Part shown: positions 1 through 7,830 of the stretch, piece after piece
Layout: every line of letters begins with the position of its first letter
How positions within the stretch are numbered: the first letter of the stretch is position 1
Assembly: GCA_947462335.1 (NCBI GenBank)
Contig: OX381710.1
Span: 2,232,001-2,296,000, forward strand
Origin: Harmothoe impar
Taxonomy: Eukaryota; Annelida; Polychaeta; Phyllodocida; Polynoidae
Length of the DNA stretch: 64,000 nucleotides
Reading direction: 5' to 3'
Made by a program: the position numbers and the translations under genes
Notes under the pieces: model-generated
Seen by the model: the letters and a program-made list of their open reading frames with translations, nothing else
Databases searched by the model: none
What the model was told of the DNA's origin: nothing

Positions 1-152
1 GATTTCGTCGATACAATCACCACAAACCATAATCTGTGTGATAGTTGGACATAGACCTGGTCTTTCACCTTATAGCCTTTCAAGCAACCAATTATCATCT
101 TTGAACACCCTTACATAGTAGACGGTAATAGATTTTGACAGCGCTTTTATTT

Positions 153-1703
153 TCAGAAGCACAACTTTCTTCGGACAGTATGACATGCTGTGTAGTTGAC
201 AATGACAGTTATGGTCTCAGGGGATAAGTTTGTGGGCTTAGACGGAAAATTCTTTCTGGGAATTTTGATGCTGAGTTTGTGACCACACCGGCCTCTGATG
301 GGAAGTGTTTCTTTGAAGACTCCCTTGACAAACTTAATTTTGTTTCCTGTGGAGTGCACAACTATGGATAAATCAACAGAACTGATATTGTTGCCTTCTA
401 GCTGCTCGGTGAGTACATGGATCTCATGTTGGCCATGCGAAGTGAGATACATGACCTGCAGCTTCGGCAAGTGAAAGGATACATCGCTGTACTTGGCAAG
501 TGATTGTTTCCTGCAAGGAATGTCCTGTCCATTCGAAGTGTACATCCTCATTGGAGACTGTTCTTTGAACCTGAATGGACCAGCACGGAAATTCTTTGCT
601 TCATTCAGGGCATATCCTTGTTCATTCTCTATCAGGAAACTTTCAATTTCGATCAGTTCCTCCCGTGACATGGCTGTGAGATTTATGTGGGGCATGATCA
701 CTTGCAAATCTGCCATTCTGTCATTTATTTTCAGCCATTTCAACACATGCCACACCAAAGTGTACTCACTGTCTATCACTTGCGCACCTCCCTGCAAGAG
801 AGATACAAGTTCATCCAGTCCAATATCCCAGAACAGCACGGAAGAGAACACAGACATCAAGTTCAGCTGAAGATATTCCTTGCACATGGAGTTGAAGTTT
901 AGATCTTTGGTGGTAATCCACCATTGAATGACTTGTTCAACACACACTCCTGAGAAGACAAACTTGTTCATTGCCCTTTCACATAGTGCATCTAGATCGT
1001 TGATGTTGTACTTGTCAGCAACAAGTATGAGACCCACAATATTTTCTTGTGTGATGTGTATTTTTCCAGTGTGCATGAATCGAAGGACATCTTCCATGTG
1101 GGGCATCGCTTCATCCATTTCACTCAGACGTATCACAGGCAATGCAGAGTCTTTCCAATTCCTACTCGTGAGCATGACACGTAGAACAGGACTTTTGGAA
1201 AGACATTTCTTTGATACATGGTATTGTCTCATGCCAACAGCAACAATACCATCACATCTCTCAGGATCATTGAAGGTGTCTTCACCTTTGCTTGCTAGCC
1301 ATTCCTCTGGTGGCCAGCAGCTATTTGGATAGGTCTCTACTGGCATTTTCACAATGAGGGTAATCCAAGTCATGTAGAACATGAGGTTTTCCCATTCATC
1401 CTTGCCTATTCCTATTGTCTGCAACCCATCTTGTTCAAAACATATATCTCTGGATGGCCATGTTTTTATGTGATGACCGCTTGAGATGGAAATGTTAAGG
1501 TGCTGGTGTAATAACCTCAATATCATGTATCTTTGAGTGGAAATCCACTCCCATCTAACACAGTGCCCTTTCATTCCCTCACTTACATGATTGCAAAAGT
1601 AAACCAGTCTATTTCGCCTAATCAGCACAAAATACAATCTATCTGACAGTTTGATATGGACCAGGTCTTCGACCTCACAGTCCTTCAATTCTCCCACTAG
1701 CAT
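153..1703 (-). CDS. BTB-BACK protein with PC4-like N-terminus, virus-like island
   Basis: A 516-aa intronless frame starting at an ATG. Roughly residues 10-120 hold beta-rich segments ending in a pattern like the PC4/p15 single-strand-DNA-binding fold (IGIGKDEWENLMFYM). Residues about 150-245 read as a BTB/POZ domain (DGIVAVGMRQYHVSKKCLSKSP, then LRFMHTGKIHITQENI), followed by a BACK-like helical region to about 360. No Kelch repeats follow; the last 130 residues are unassigned. BTB-BACK proteins are usually cullin-3 substrate adaptors, and poxviruses and some other large DNA viruses carry them. Its poly(A) signal (146-151, minus strand) begins 1 nt past the TGA stop. Neighbours are also intronless and tightly packed, which suggests an integrated viral or giant-transposon origin. 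BTB is fairly sure; the PC4-like call is inference. Confidence 0.7.
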   Translation of the reverse strand: MLVGELKDCEVEDLVHIKLSDRLYFVLIRRNRLVYFCNHVSEGMKGHCVRWEWISTQRYMILRLLHQHLNISISSGHHIKTWPSRDICFEQDGLQTIGIGKDEWENLMFYMTWITLIVKMPVETYPNSCWPPEEWLASKGEDTFNDPERCDGIVAVGMRQYHVSKKCLSKSPVLRVMLTSRNWKDSALPVIRLSEMDEAMPHMEDVLRFMHTGKIHITQENIVGLILVADKYNINDLDALCERAMNKFVFSGVCVEQVIQWWITTKDLNFNSMCKEYLQLNLMSVFSSVLFWDIGLDELVSLLQGGAQVIDSEYTLVWHVLKWLKINDRMADLQVIMPHINLTAMSREELIEIESFLIENEQGYALNEAKNFRAGPFRFKEQSPMRMYTSNGQDIPCRKQSLAKYSDVSFHLPKLQVMYLTSHGQHEIHVLTEQLEGNNISSVDLSIVVHSTGNKIKFVKGVFKETLPIRGRCGHKLSIKIPRKNFPSKPTNLSPETITVIVNYTACHTVRRKLCF

Positions 1704-1780
1704 GTTCAGATCCCCTTATCATGTACCCGGTAATAAAACAATGAAATCAACAAAGACACGCAATTCTATTTGTCTGTTCT

Positions 1781-2218
1781 TTATTCAGTTTGTACAATCG
1801 GTGACCGTCTTCTCCATGGTGGTAGAGGTTGAGATGTTGTGATGTATTTCAGCACCCTGCGCCTAAATGTTCTCTTTCGTTTGGGTGCCCATGGTTTCAA
1901 TGTGGGCGGTGGCCGCTTTGGAGTGACACAGTCAGAAGAGACTGGCTGGAGCCGCTTTGGAGTGACACAGTCAGAAGAGACTGGCTGGACCACTTGCACT
2001 GAGGGTTCGGTCACCGATGGTGGTCCTTTGGGAAGTGGTGCTTGTGTCTGCATTGCTGTTGGCTCAGACATTGCTGCTTGTCCTGAAGTCTGAGATGTTC
2101 TCTGTGCAAACCAATATTCTATGAGATATGGCTGAACCTGCACTGGAAAGACTATCCGCACTTCTCTGAACTGCCCTCTTGTCATCATCTCAGTTGTTTT
2201 GACTGTCTTCCTGGACAT
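1781..2218 (-). CDS. Small basic protein with tandem 13-aa repeat
   Basis: A 145-aa frame from the ATG at 2218, just downstream of an AT-rich TATA-like box (2221-2230 on the minus strand). Residues 1-45 look folded (VRIVFPVQVQPYLIEYWFAQ). The middle is Pro/Ser/Thr-rich and contains two exact copies of a 13-residue unit (SSDCVTPKR core) encoded by a 39-bp tandem repeat. The tail is strongly basic (KRKRTFRRRVLKY) and could be a nuclear-localisation or nucleic-acid-binding tail. The TAA stop is the TAA inside AATAAA (1780-1785), so coding and poly(A) signals are fused. It is divergent from the 648-aa gene and shares its promoter. I do not recognise the family. Confidence 0.6.
   Translation of the reverse strand: MSRKTVKTTEMMTRGQFREVRIVFPVQVQPYLIEYWFAQRTSQTSGQAAMSEPTAMQTQAPLPKGPPSVTEPSVQVVQPVSSDCVTPKRLQPVSSDCVTPKRPPPTLKPWAPKRKRTFRRRVLKYITTSQPLPPWRRRSPIVQTE
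1912..1989. repeat. 39-bp tandem duplication
   Basis: Two head-to-tail copies (1912-1950 and 1951-1989) that read as identical. They lie in frame within the small basic protein gene and add one 13-aa repeat to it. Confidence 0.9.
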
Positions 2219-2362
2219 CCTCTATTTATGTGGAAATTATATGCAAATTAGTCACATGACCAAGGGGCATTTGCATATAGAGGAGGTCACCTTACTAATT
2301 TGCATTTAGTGGTCCACATATAAGCAAGCAAGTCAGTTCAGTGTACCAGTGAGCTGATCGCA
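2219..2362. promoter_or_regulatory. Divergent octamer/TATA promoter
   Basis: A 144-bp spacer between divergent genes. It contains ATGCAAAT at 2241-2248 and ATTTGCAT at 2269-2276 and 2298-2305 (POU/Oct octamers in both orientations), an E-box-like GTCACATGAC (2251-2260), a plus-strand TATA (about 2317-2325) and a minus-strand TATA-like CATAAATAGA (2221-2230). The core TTATATGCAAATTAGTCAC recurs at the second divergent pair (6429-6447). Use by host octamer factors is inference. Confidence 0.7.
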
Positions 2363-4309
2363 ATGTATATGTATGGGAAGCTGTATCTCACCCCTCACAA
2401 CTTCATGTTGGATGAGGTCAGATCCTTGCTTCAAAAATCACTGCGGCGCAAGGAATCGGGTCTCACACTGCAGGCAGCAAAAGAGCTTGTTTGCTATGGA
2501 AAGGACCAACTTCCATGGAGATGTCTTGTGACGTTTCTCTTCGAAGATCACTGTCTGAGTGACACTCATGTCCTGAATGCCATCTACAATGCGTACAAGG
2601 GTGCTGTGGCAGAACCGAAACTGGAGTGTATAGAACTCCTGCTTCGCTCAGAGACATGTAGGATGGCTGCATGTATGCCTGTTGTCGCACTGCATCTACT
2701 ATATGAGCCGACATGGTGGGACAGTAACATCAGAGTTGATGCATCTTTAGTTGGTCTCGTCGCCAGAGCAGAAGGACAGCTTAACACAGACAAGCTTCTG
2801 CAACACCTGGTCACCGAGTGGAAGAAAAAGAACACTGTAACCTTGATCCAACTTCTGAAACTAGCTAGCATGGTGGTGGAGAACGAGAAAAGACTGGTCA
2901 CTTCCAGAGGAGAAGAATTTCTAATAGGCTCTTGTAGGATGAATGCACACTTTGGACTGGTGGTATTGTCAGCACTGTACAAGAGCACAGACGACCCTGA
3001 CATGAAAGAGTACCTGGCTGCTTGCTATTCCTTTGCCACCATACCGGATGTACCACTAAGGCTGATCCTGTATGCACCTTTGACTCGATTGATGTTCGGT
3101 CCATCAAAGGATCTCCAAGCTAGGGTGTATGACTGGGACAATGTCGAAATTCTGACCCAGATGCCAGACTGGGCAGTGGACAAACACACTTTCAGAGGAA
3201 AGTATGGATGCAGTACTGCTACCATCCTGACTTTCAAGCCTGAAGGGATGACTGATGCCGAGTTCACTGAATTTCATGGCCACAGAAACAAGAGGGATCT
3301 GATGACTTTCTTCCATGAGGGGGTGCTGTGCTCTCATGAAGCCTTGGACGAGAATCCTTTCTGGGAGAAAACCAAAGACATCTATTTACGTCATGACAAA
3401 AGGAAACAGAACACACAACACATGACACAACAGTACTACAAACACATGCAGGACAAGTATCCCATGCTTTTCATCCATCAAGAGCTGGCAGCAGAACCGT
3501 GTGCATCTAACCCAGTGCACAAGCGTAAGCAAGAGGAACAATTCAGAGAGGGACTCACTAAAAAAAAGAAAACAGATTTCCGTGGCCCGCTTCTGCAGAA
3601 GCCAGTGAATGCTAACAAAGTTTACACCTGTGCAGACCTGAAGGAGGGCAGAGTTGTGAAAGGTCCTTACCATAGTGAGGGTAAGCTCCATCATATCATG
3701 TTTGTTCACCAAGTCATGCAGGAAGTTCTAGGTGACGTGCACACACTGACAGTTGAGTCTGATCCACCTTTCCTGACTTTTCCCCTGTTGAAGGGTCAGG
3801 GAGCCACAATGGAACATACATGTTTGAGCTTCGAAGACGCTATATCACACTCTGAGGTAGAAGATGTCTACTTCATCCCAAGAGACAGCCTAGGCATTGT
3901 CCAGATGCACAAGCTACAACCAGAACAAGTTCAACTGGTACCTGTCTCATTGTGGGCACACTTTCTCTACCGGTTCGTGCTCAACATTGGAGATTCTGGC
4001 CTGTACAATGCACTCACTGATACTGAACTGACATTCTTCTATGGCATTGACATGGAGGAGAGGAGGGGCAAGCTGAAAGCCATTCACTCACTTCTAGATG
4101 TCATGTTCAGTAAGGTGCCGTCTGAACAGCTTGGAAAGGCAATACTGGAAAGCGCCAAACGCAACAAGACCCAACTGCTCCAACTTCTAGAAAGACCAGT
4201 TGGATATCCACAGATGGACCTGCTGGCAGAGCGGCATGGTGTGAATTATGACCGACAGTTATTCATTAAAAGAATTGTGAAAGTACGTCAGATGGTCGCA
4301 AGGCTATGA
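2363..4309 (+). CDS. Large replication-accessory/kinase-like protein, virus-like island
   Basis: A 648-aa intronless frame from the first ATG after the TATA box. Residues about 15-120 carry a pattern I associate with the C-terminal helical region of MgsA/WRNIP1-type clamp-loader relatives (LLQKSLRRKESGLTLQAAKEL, then WRCL and ED). Around 255-330 is PDWAVDKHTFRGKYG...FHEGVL...NPFWEKTKDIY, which fits the same family region. A Lys-rich linker follows at about 380-405. The C-terminal part (about 535-590) has VLNIGDSGLYNALTD...FFYGID, resembling the catalytic GD-N...D of HipA/PI3K-like kinases. Large DNA viruses carry proteins of both sorts. An ATTAAA signal follows at about 4335. Both domain calls rest on motif memory; the fusion would be unusual. 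Confidence 0.6.
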   Translation: MYMYGKLYLTPHNFMLDEVRSLLQKSLRRKESGLTLQAAKELVCYGKDQLPWRCLVTFLFEDHCLSDTHVLNAIYNAYKGAVAEPKLECIELLLRSETCRMAACMPVVALHLLYEPTWWDSNIRVDASLVGLVARAEGQLNTDKLLQHLVTEWKKKNTVTLIQLLKLASMVVENEKRLVTSRGEEFLIGSCRMNAHFGLVVLSALYKSTDDPDMKEYLAACYSFATIPDVPLRLILYAPLTRLMFGPSKDLQARVYDWDNVEILTQMPDWAVDKHTFRGKYGCSTATILTFKPEGMTDAEFTEFHGHRNKRDLMTFFHEGVLCSHEALDENPFWEKTKDIYLRHDKRKQNTQHMTQQYYKHMQDKYPMLFIHQELAAEPCASNPVHKRKQEEQFREGLTKKKKTDFRGPLLQKPVNANKVYTCADLKEGRVVKGPYHSEGKLHHIMFVHQVMQEVLGDVHTLTVESDPPFLTFPLLKGQGATMEHTCLSFEDAISHSEVEDVYFIPRDSLGIVQMHKLQPEQVQLVPVSLWAHFLYRFVLNIGDSGLYNALTDTELTFFYGIDMEERRGKLKAIHSLLDVMFSKVPSEQLGKAILESAKRNKTQLLQLLERPVGYPQMDLLAERHGVNYDRQLFIKRIVKVRQMVARL

Positions 4310-4570
4310 ACTCAGATATCTGATTGATTATCACATTAAAAGTTGAAAATGTATGAAAGACTTATTTTTGTTTCTCATGTATATCATAGTAGTCAGATGG
4401 GCACACACTTGTTGAGAGAAAATGAAATCTATGTTGGTTGAATTTTGATGAAAGACTAAAAAAAAGATGTGTTTTTATCTTAAAAAGACCATGTAAGAAA
4501 TTCTGTAGTCAGTTCAGTTTCTTGAAATAAAAATGATCAAGTCAAATTTTCATGTTTCATAGTTTTTATT
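4310..4570. other. Convergent 3' spacer
   Basis: A spacer between the convergent 648-aa and PC4-like genes. It is AT-rich and contains plus-strand ATTAAA near 4335 and AATAAA near 4526. No further gene is seen. Confidence 0.6.
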
Positions 4571-5077
4571 TTAGTACCAATCTAGAAAATTGAAAGGATT
4601 ACATTCAGCACACTTGAGCATCCCCAACTGATTCTGGTGGTCTTCATCCAGATAGCAGGGGACAACATCACAGAGAGCCATAGCCTTGGCTATACCACAC
4701 AAATTGTTCCACTCCTTCTGTGTCAGTGAAATACACACATCTCCATGTCTTGGCGAAACGCCATCAAGGCTTAACCAACATTTGGCTATTGTCACAGTCT
4801 TGCACGTAGCACATGCATGTAGATACATCGGTCCTCCAAGGTGAATGATCGCTTCTTCTTTCCAACAGTCTTTGTGATCAGTCTCAGAGCCAACATCCTC
4901 TGCCAGACGGGAACTTATTTCAGGTGCATTAGAGAAGAGCCTTGACCAGCGCTGTTTTGAAAGTGAGAACACTTTGCGTTCTGTGCTGTCTGGATCGATT
5001 TCAATCTCAACTTCCTGACACTCTTCATTCATGTGGATCAAAATAGATTGTCCCTCTCCAATATCAAGGTTAGCCAT
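4571..5077 (-). CDS. Double PC4-like DNA-binding-type protein
   Basis: A 168-aa frame from the ATG at 5077. It contains two similar blocks, each ending in a Ser-Leu-Ser/Thr-x-x-x-Trp-x-x-Leu helix start (FSLSKQRWSRLF at about residues 36-47 and ISLTQKEWNNLC at about 116-127). Each is preceded by short beta strands and a short loop. This is the layout of the PC4/p15 transcriptional-coactivator fold, which binds single-stranded DNA; tandem viral versions are known. Cys residues (ACATCK, CAEC) may bind metal. The TAA stop is followed directly by AATAAA (4570-4565), with no gap. The resemblance to the N-terminus of the BTB gene suggests a lineage-specific family within the island. Confidence 0.65.
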   Translation of the reverse strand: MANLDIGEGQSILIHMNEECQEVEIEIDPDSTERKVFSLSKQRWSRLFSNAPEISSRLAEDVGSETDHKDCWKEEAIIHLGGPMYLHACATCKTVTIAKCWLSLDGVSPRHGDVCISLTQKEWNNLCGIAKAMALCDVVPCYLDEDHQNQLGMLKCAECNPFNFLDWY

Positions 5078-5224
5078 GGTTGTTTATGAAACAATCCTCT
5101 CATGACAGAGGGCAATAGCCCCTTTGAGATGTTTCTCAAATTCAATTTCTATCTTGCAGAATCAGTCAGGAAGATCCTTCCAATCTAATGTTATTACTGT
5201 AATTGCAGAAAAGTTGTTCACATT

Positions 5225-5452
5225 ATGGCGGACAGCAAACGATTATATCAATGCATACTTGAGAATTCTTTATATGGGTTAATTGCCCATTCCAAATTTA
5301 TGGTCAATCAGCTTCATGAAAATGGCAATGTCACTGCTCAAACGCTTCTCAGAATGAAAATGGGATGGGCAGCATATCAAGATGCATATGAGAGGAACTG
5401 GCGGGCATGTAATCCGCCACCTCCCCCACCTCTTTCCCATAGACAAACATGA
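5225..5452 (+). CDS. Small hypothetical protein with proline tail
   Basis: A 75-aa frame, MADSKRLYQ..., helical for about 60 residues and ending in a run of prolines (PPPPPPL). It is divergent from the PC4-like gene across a 147-bp spacer without octamers. The start sits in ATTATGGCGG, a YY1-like context. Several AG-acceptor-like sites precede it, so it could instead be an exon. The nearest plus-strand AATAAA is about 190 bp downstream. Family unknown. Confidence 0.4.
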   Translation: MADSKRLYQCILENSLYGLIAHSKFMVNQLHENGNVTAQTLLRMKMGWAAYQDAYERNWRACNPPPPPPLSHRQT

Positions 5453-5773
5453 ACTGTATTCCTACCAGTCCATACTACAGGCTTCACTGTTCGAGAGCTA
5501 TAGAAATTGAACAAGATTTGGTGACTGACATGGCATTGGGATGGTCAACCTTTTTTGAAGCATACCAGCAGAAATCATTTTGAAAAGTGAGGGCATGAGG
5601 AAACCCATGAACTAAACCTGAATGCGAACTATTTACATCTTTGGAATAAAAGAAGAAAAAATACATTTGGGAGTTAGACTTTTTATTGAAATACACTAAG
5701 TGAGGTCGTCGTCTGAATATGGAACAAGCTCGTGCTTTTAGTACCCCTGCTTCCTCATCTGCTAAGATCTGCA

Positions 5774-6022
5774 TTAGCAGCCAAACGTTTCCCCTTTGCT
5801 TCCAAACGTTTTCTCTCCAAAGAGTCCTCCTCCTGTTCCTCCCAGACCTGAAGATCGCTTCTGTTCTGTCTTCTGGACTTTTTCCAGACCTTCTTCTAAC
5901 AGAGCTGTGGAATCAAGCATGGTCTTTTCTATGTCATTTATCTTTGAGCGCAGATCATTCATTTGATCCAATAATTTGACAAGAGTAGCCATGTTGATCA
6001 GAGAATCCTTTTTAAGTGCCAT
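5774..6022 (-). CDS. Coiled-coil protein, copy 1
   Basis: 82 aa from the conserved ATG (MALKKDSLIN); a longer start at 6061 is not conserved in the second copy. Residues 8-60 form heptads (LINMATLVKLLDQMNDLRSK, then IEKTMLDS), predicted to oligomerise. A Gly-rich linker (GLGGTGGGLFG) and a short tail ending GETFGC follow. The stop TAA overlaps a downstream ATG (TAATG) opening a second short frame, but AATAAA (about 5686) cuts that frame. Function unknown; the size and design resemble small viral scaffold or tail-fibre-like proteins, which is only inference. Confidence 0.55.
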   Translation of the reverse strand: MALKKDSLINMATLVKLLDQMNDLRSKINDIEKTMLDSTALLEEGLEKVQKTEQKRSSGLGGTGGGLFGEKTFGSKGETFGC

Positions 6023-6107
6023 GTTCACCTTGGCATTTCCTTTTGTTGACCAAGTGACCATTGGAGTTGCTTTTAAAATTCAATTACCATCTGACCTTTT
6101 TCGATAG

Positions 6108-6166
6108 ATTCTGTCACCTTTATGCTGTTCCAGGGCTCACCTGGTATGGGGATCCCATGTGTGATG
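6108..6166. repeat. 59-bp direct repeat, left of cassette
   Basis: Identical by eye to 6836-6894, with a third copy at 7621-7679 carrying two mismatches. It flanks the 669-bp two-gene cassette. Confidence 0.85.
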
Positions 6167-6188
6167 ATGTATGGTGATGGCTGATGAG

Positions 6189-6419
6189 TCAGACATGTAG
6201 ATACTCACCACAAGGAATGATCACTGTCTTGCAGTTGTGACCATCAGCACATGTCCAATTGAGTTGGTTGCAAGGTCTACCCTCGTGAGCACTACCTCTC
6301 CCGAACACCTCATGTGCTGCTTGGCCACTGATTGTTTCACAACCATTCCAGCCAATGCTGAAACCCTCTGATAGCAACACACCTTGTGCTAGACACATCA
6401 GTAGCATAGTCAAGCTCAT
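6189..6419 (-). CDS. Small secreted Cys-rich protein
   Basis: 76 aa from the ATG at 6419. Residues 1-20 (MSLTMLLMCLAQGVLL) form a good signal peptide. The mature part has cysteines in GCETIS, RPCNQLNWTC, HNCKTV and IPCGEY, consistent with a disulfide-stapled extracellular protein. The minus-strand TATA (CATATAAACT) lies very close upstream, in the divergent octamer promoter. No family recognised; a secreted host-modulating protein of a virus-like element is possible but unproven. Confidence 0.5.
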   Translation of the reverse strand: MSLTMLLMCLAQGVLLSEGFSIGWNGCETISGQAAHEVFGRGSAHEGRPCNQLNWTCADGHNCKTVIIPCGEYLHV

Positions 6420-6533
6420 GATATAGTTTATATGCAAATTAGTCACCTGACTTATTTGCATGTTAATAATCTACCCCCAGAGGCACTATATAAGGTGTGG
6501 TGAGGACTGTTGTAGTCATTAGAGGATCTCAAG
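6420..6533. promoter_or_regulatory. Second divergent octamer/TATA promoter
   Basis: ATGCAAAT at 6432-6439 and ATTTGCAT at 6454-6461, with the core TTATATGCAAATTAGTCAC at 6429-6447 followed by CTGAC. At 2238-2256 the same core is followed by ATGAC. Plus-strand TATA CTATATAAGG at 6486-6495. It drives a second divergent pair. Confidence 0.7.
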
Positions 6534-6779
6534 ATGATGTGCAAGGAGTGCAACGGTTACCTGCCATGCGATGTCTATGCCATGAACAAGTCTCACTTCT
6601 ATTGCCTGTGGTGCAGGACTACTCTGTTGAGGAACACGTACACAAAGCAGTTGCTTCATCAAAAGACACACTGTGTAATATCAGATTCATTCCAGATGCC
6701 GGAAGGAAGCAGAAGGCCTACTCTAAGACATCAACCAGTTGATGAGAGAAGACCCAGTAGTTTCACACAGCAAAAATAA
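6534..6779 (+). CDS. Small zinc-ribbon-like protein
   Basis: 81 aa from the first ATG (ATGATG) about 40 bp after the TATA box. Residues 3-30 carry CKEC...C...CLWC, a probable zinc-binding ribbon or knuckle. The rest is basic and Ser/Pro-rich (GSRRPTLRHQPVDERRPSS). The TAA stop is the TAA of AATAAA (6775-6780), the same fused design as the 145-aa gene. The overlapping frame starting at 6497 lacks this coherence and was not chosen. Confidence 0.55.
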   Translation: MMCKECNGYLPCDVYAMNKSHFYCLWCRTTLLRNTYTKQLLHQKTHCVISDSFQMPEGSRRPTLRHQPVDERRPSSFTQQK

Positions 6780-6835
6780 AACGACAACATACATCATATA
6801 ACCTGTGTCATTGTTTATTGTCATAACTTATTCAC

Positions 6836-6894
6836 ATTCTGTCACCTTTATGCTGTTCCAGGGCTCACCTGGTATGGGGATCCCATGTGTGATG
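6836..6894. repeat. 59-bp direct repeat, right of cassette
   Basis: Matches 6108-6166. It continues into the unit tail (6895-7049), which is homologous to 7680-7830. Confidence 0.85.
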
Positions 6895-7049
6895 TATTTT
6901 GCAACCCTTGAAAGCCCCTGTTTCATTCAAGGAGTTGCACAACCAGACTTATATCCTGATATAACAACCCAGCATCAAAGTTCCCAGTTTGTAGAGCAGA
7001 GTCTTCTACTTGCTGGAGTTTGGTCTCATTTGGTTCGACTTGAATCAAA

Positions 7050-7679
7050 CATTGGGATGGTCAACCTTTCTTGAAGCATACCAGCAGAAATCATTTTGAA
7101 AAGTGAGGGCATGAGGAAACCCATGAACTAAACCTGAATGCGAACTATTTACATCTTTGGAATAAAAGAAGAAAAAATACATTTGGGAGTTAGACTTTTT
7201 ATTGAAATACACTAAGGGAGGTCGTCGTCTGAATCTGGGACAAGCTCGTGCTTTTAGTACCCCTGCTTCCTCATCTGCTAAGATCTGCATTAGCAGCCAA
7301 ACGTTTCCCCTTTGCTTCCAAACGTTTTCTCTCCAAAGAGTCCTCCTGTTCCTCCCAGACCTGAAGATCGCTTCTGTTCTGTCTTCTGGACTTTTTCCAG
7401 ACCTTCTTCTAACAGAGCTGTGGAATCAAGCATGGTCTTTTCTATGTCATTTATCTTTGAGCGCAGATCATTCATTTGATCCAATAATTTGACAAGAGTA
7501 GCCATGTTGATCAGAGAATCCTTTTTAAGTGCCATGTTCACCTTGGCATATCCTTTTGTTAACCAAGTGACTATTGGAGTTGATTTTAAAATTCAATTCC
7601 CATCTGACCTTTTTCGATAGATTCTGTCATCTTTATGCTGTTCCAGGGCTCACCTGGTATGGGAATCCCATGTGTGATG
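7050..7679. repeat. Duplicated coiled-coil gene unit, copy 2
   Basis: Uninterrupted copy of 5535-6166 that continues into a tail (to about 7830) homologous to 6895-7049. The two units together define an approximately 0.79-kb tandem duplication. Confidence 0.85.
7290..7535 (-). CDS. Coiled-coil protein, copy 2
   Basis: 81 aa, identical to copy 1 except for one fewer glycine in the GGTGG linker. The reading frame, coiled-coil heptads, TAATG stop overlap and downstream AATAAA (about 7196-7201, minus strand) are all conserved. Preservation of the frame in both copies suggests that the protein, not just the DNA, was maintained, or that the duplication is recent. Function unknown. Confidence 0.55.
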   Translation of the reverse strand: MALKKDSLINMATLVKLLDQMNDLRSKINDIEKTMLDSTALLEEGLEKVQKTEQKRSSGLGGTGGLFGEKTFGSKGETFGC

Positions 7680-7830
7680 CATTTTGCAACCCTTGAAAGC
7701 CCCTGTTTCATTCAAGGAGTTGCACAACCAGACTTATATCCTGATATAACAACCCAGCATCAAAGTTCCCAGTTTGTAGATGAGAGTCTACTGGAGTTTG
7801 GTCTCATTTGGTTCGACTTGAATCAAACAT

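Larger units (their letters stand above)
5535..6166. repeat. Duplicated coiled-coil gene unit, copy 1
   Basis: This segment is nearly identical to about 7050-7679, with a few substitutions and a 3-bp length change in the glycine run. Each copy carries one complete coiled-coil gene plus flanks. In this copy the unit is interrupted at its right end by the two-gene cassette at 6167-6835. Confidence 0.85.

Noticed and set aside
6497..6742. 81-aa frame overlapping the zinc-ribbon gene
   Set aside because: Starts closer to the TATA box but has no coherent motif; the 6534 frame has the CxxC pairs and the fused stop/poly(A) signal.
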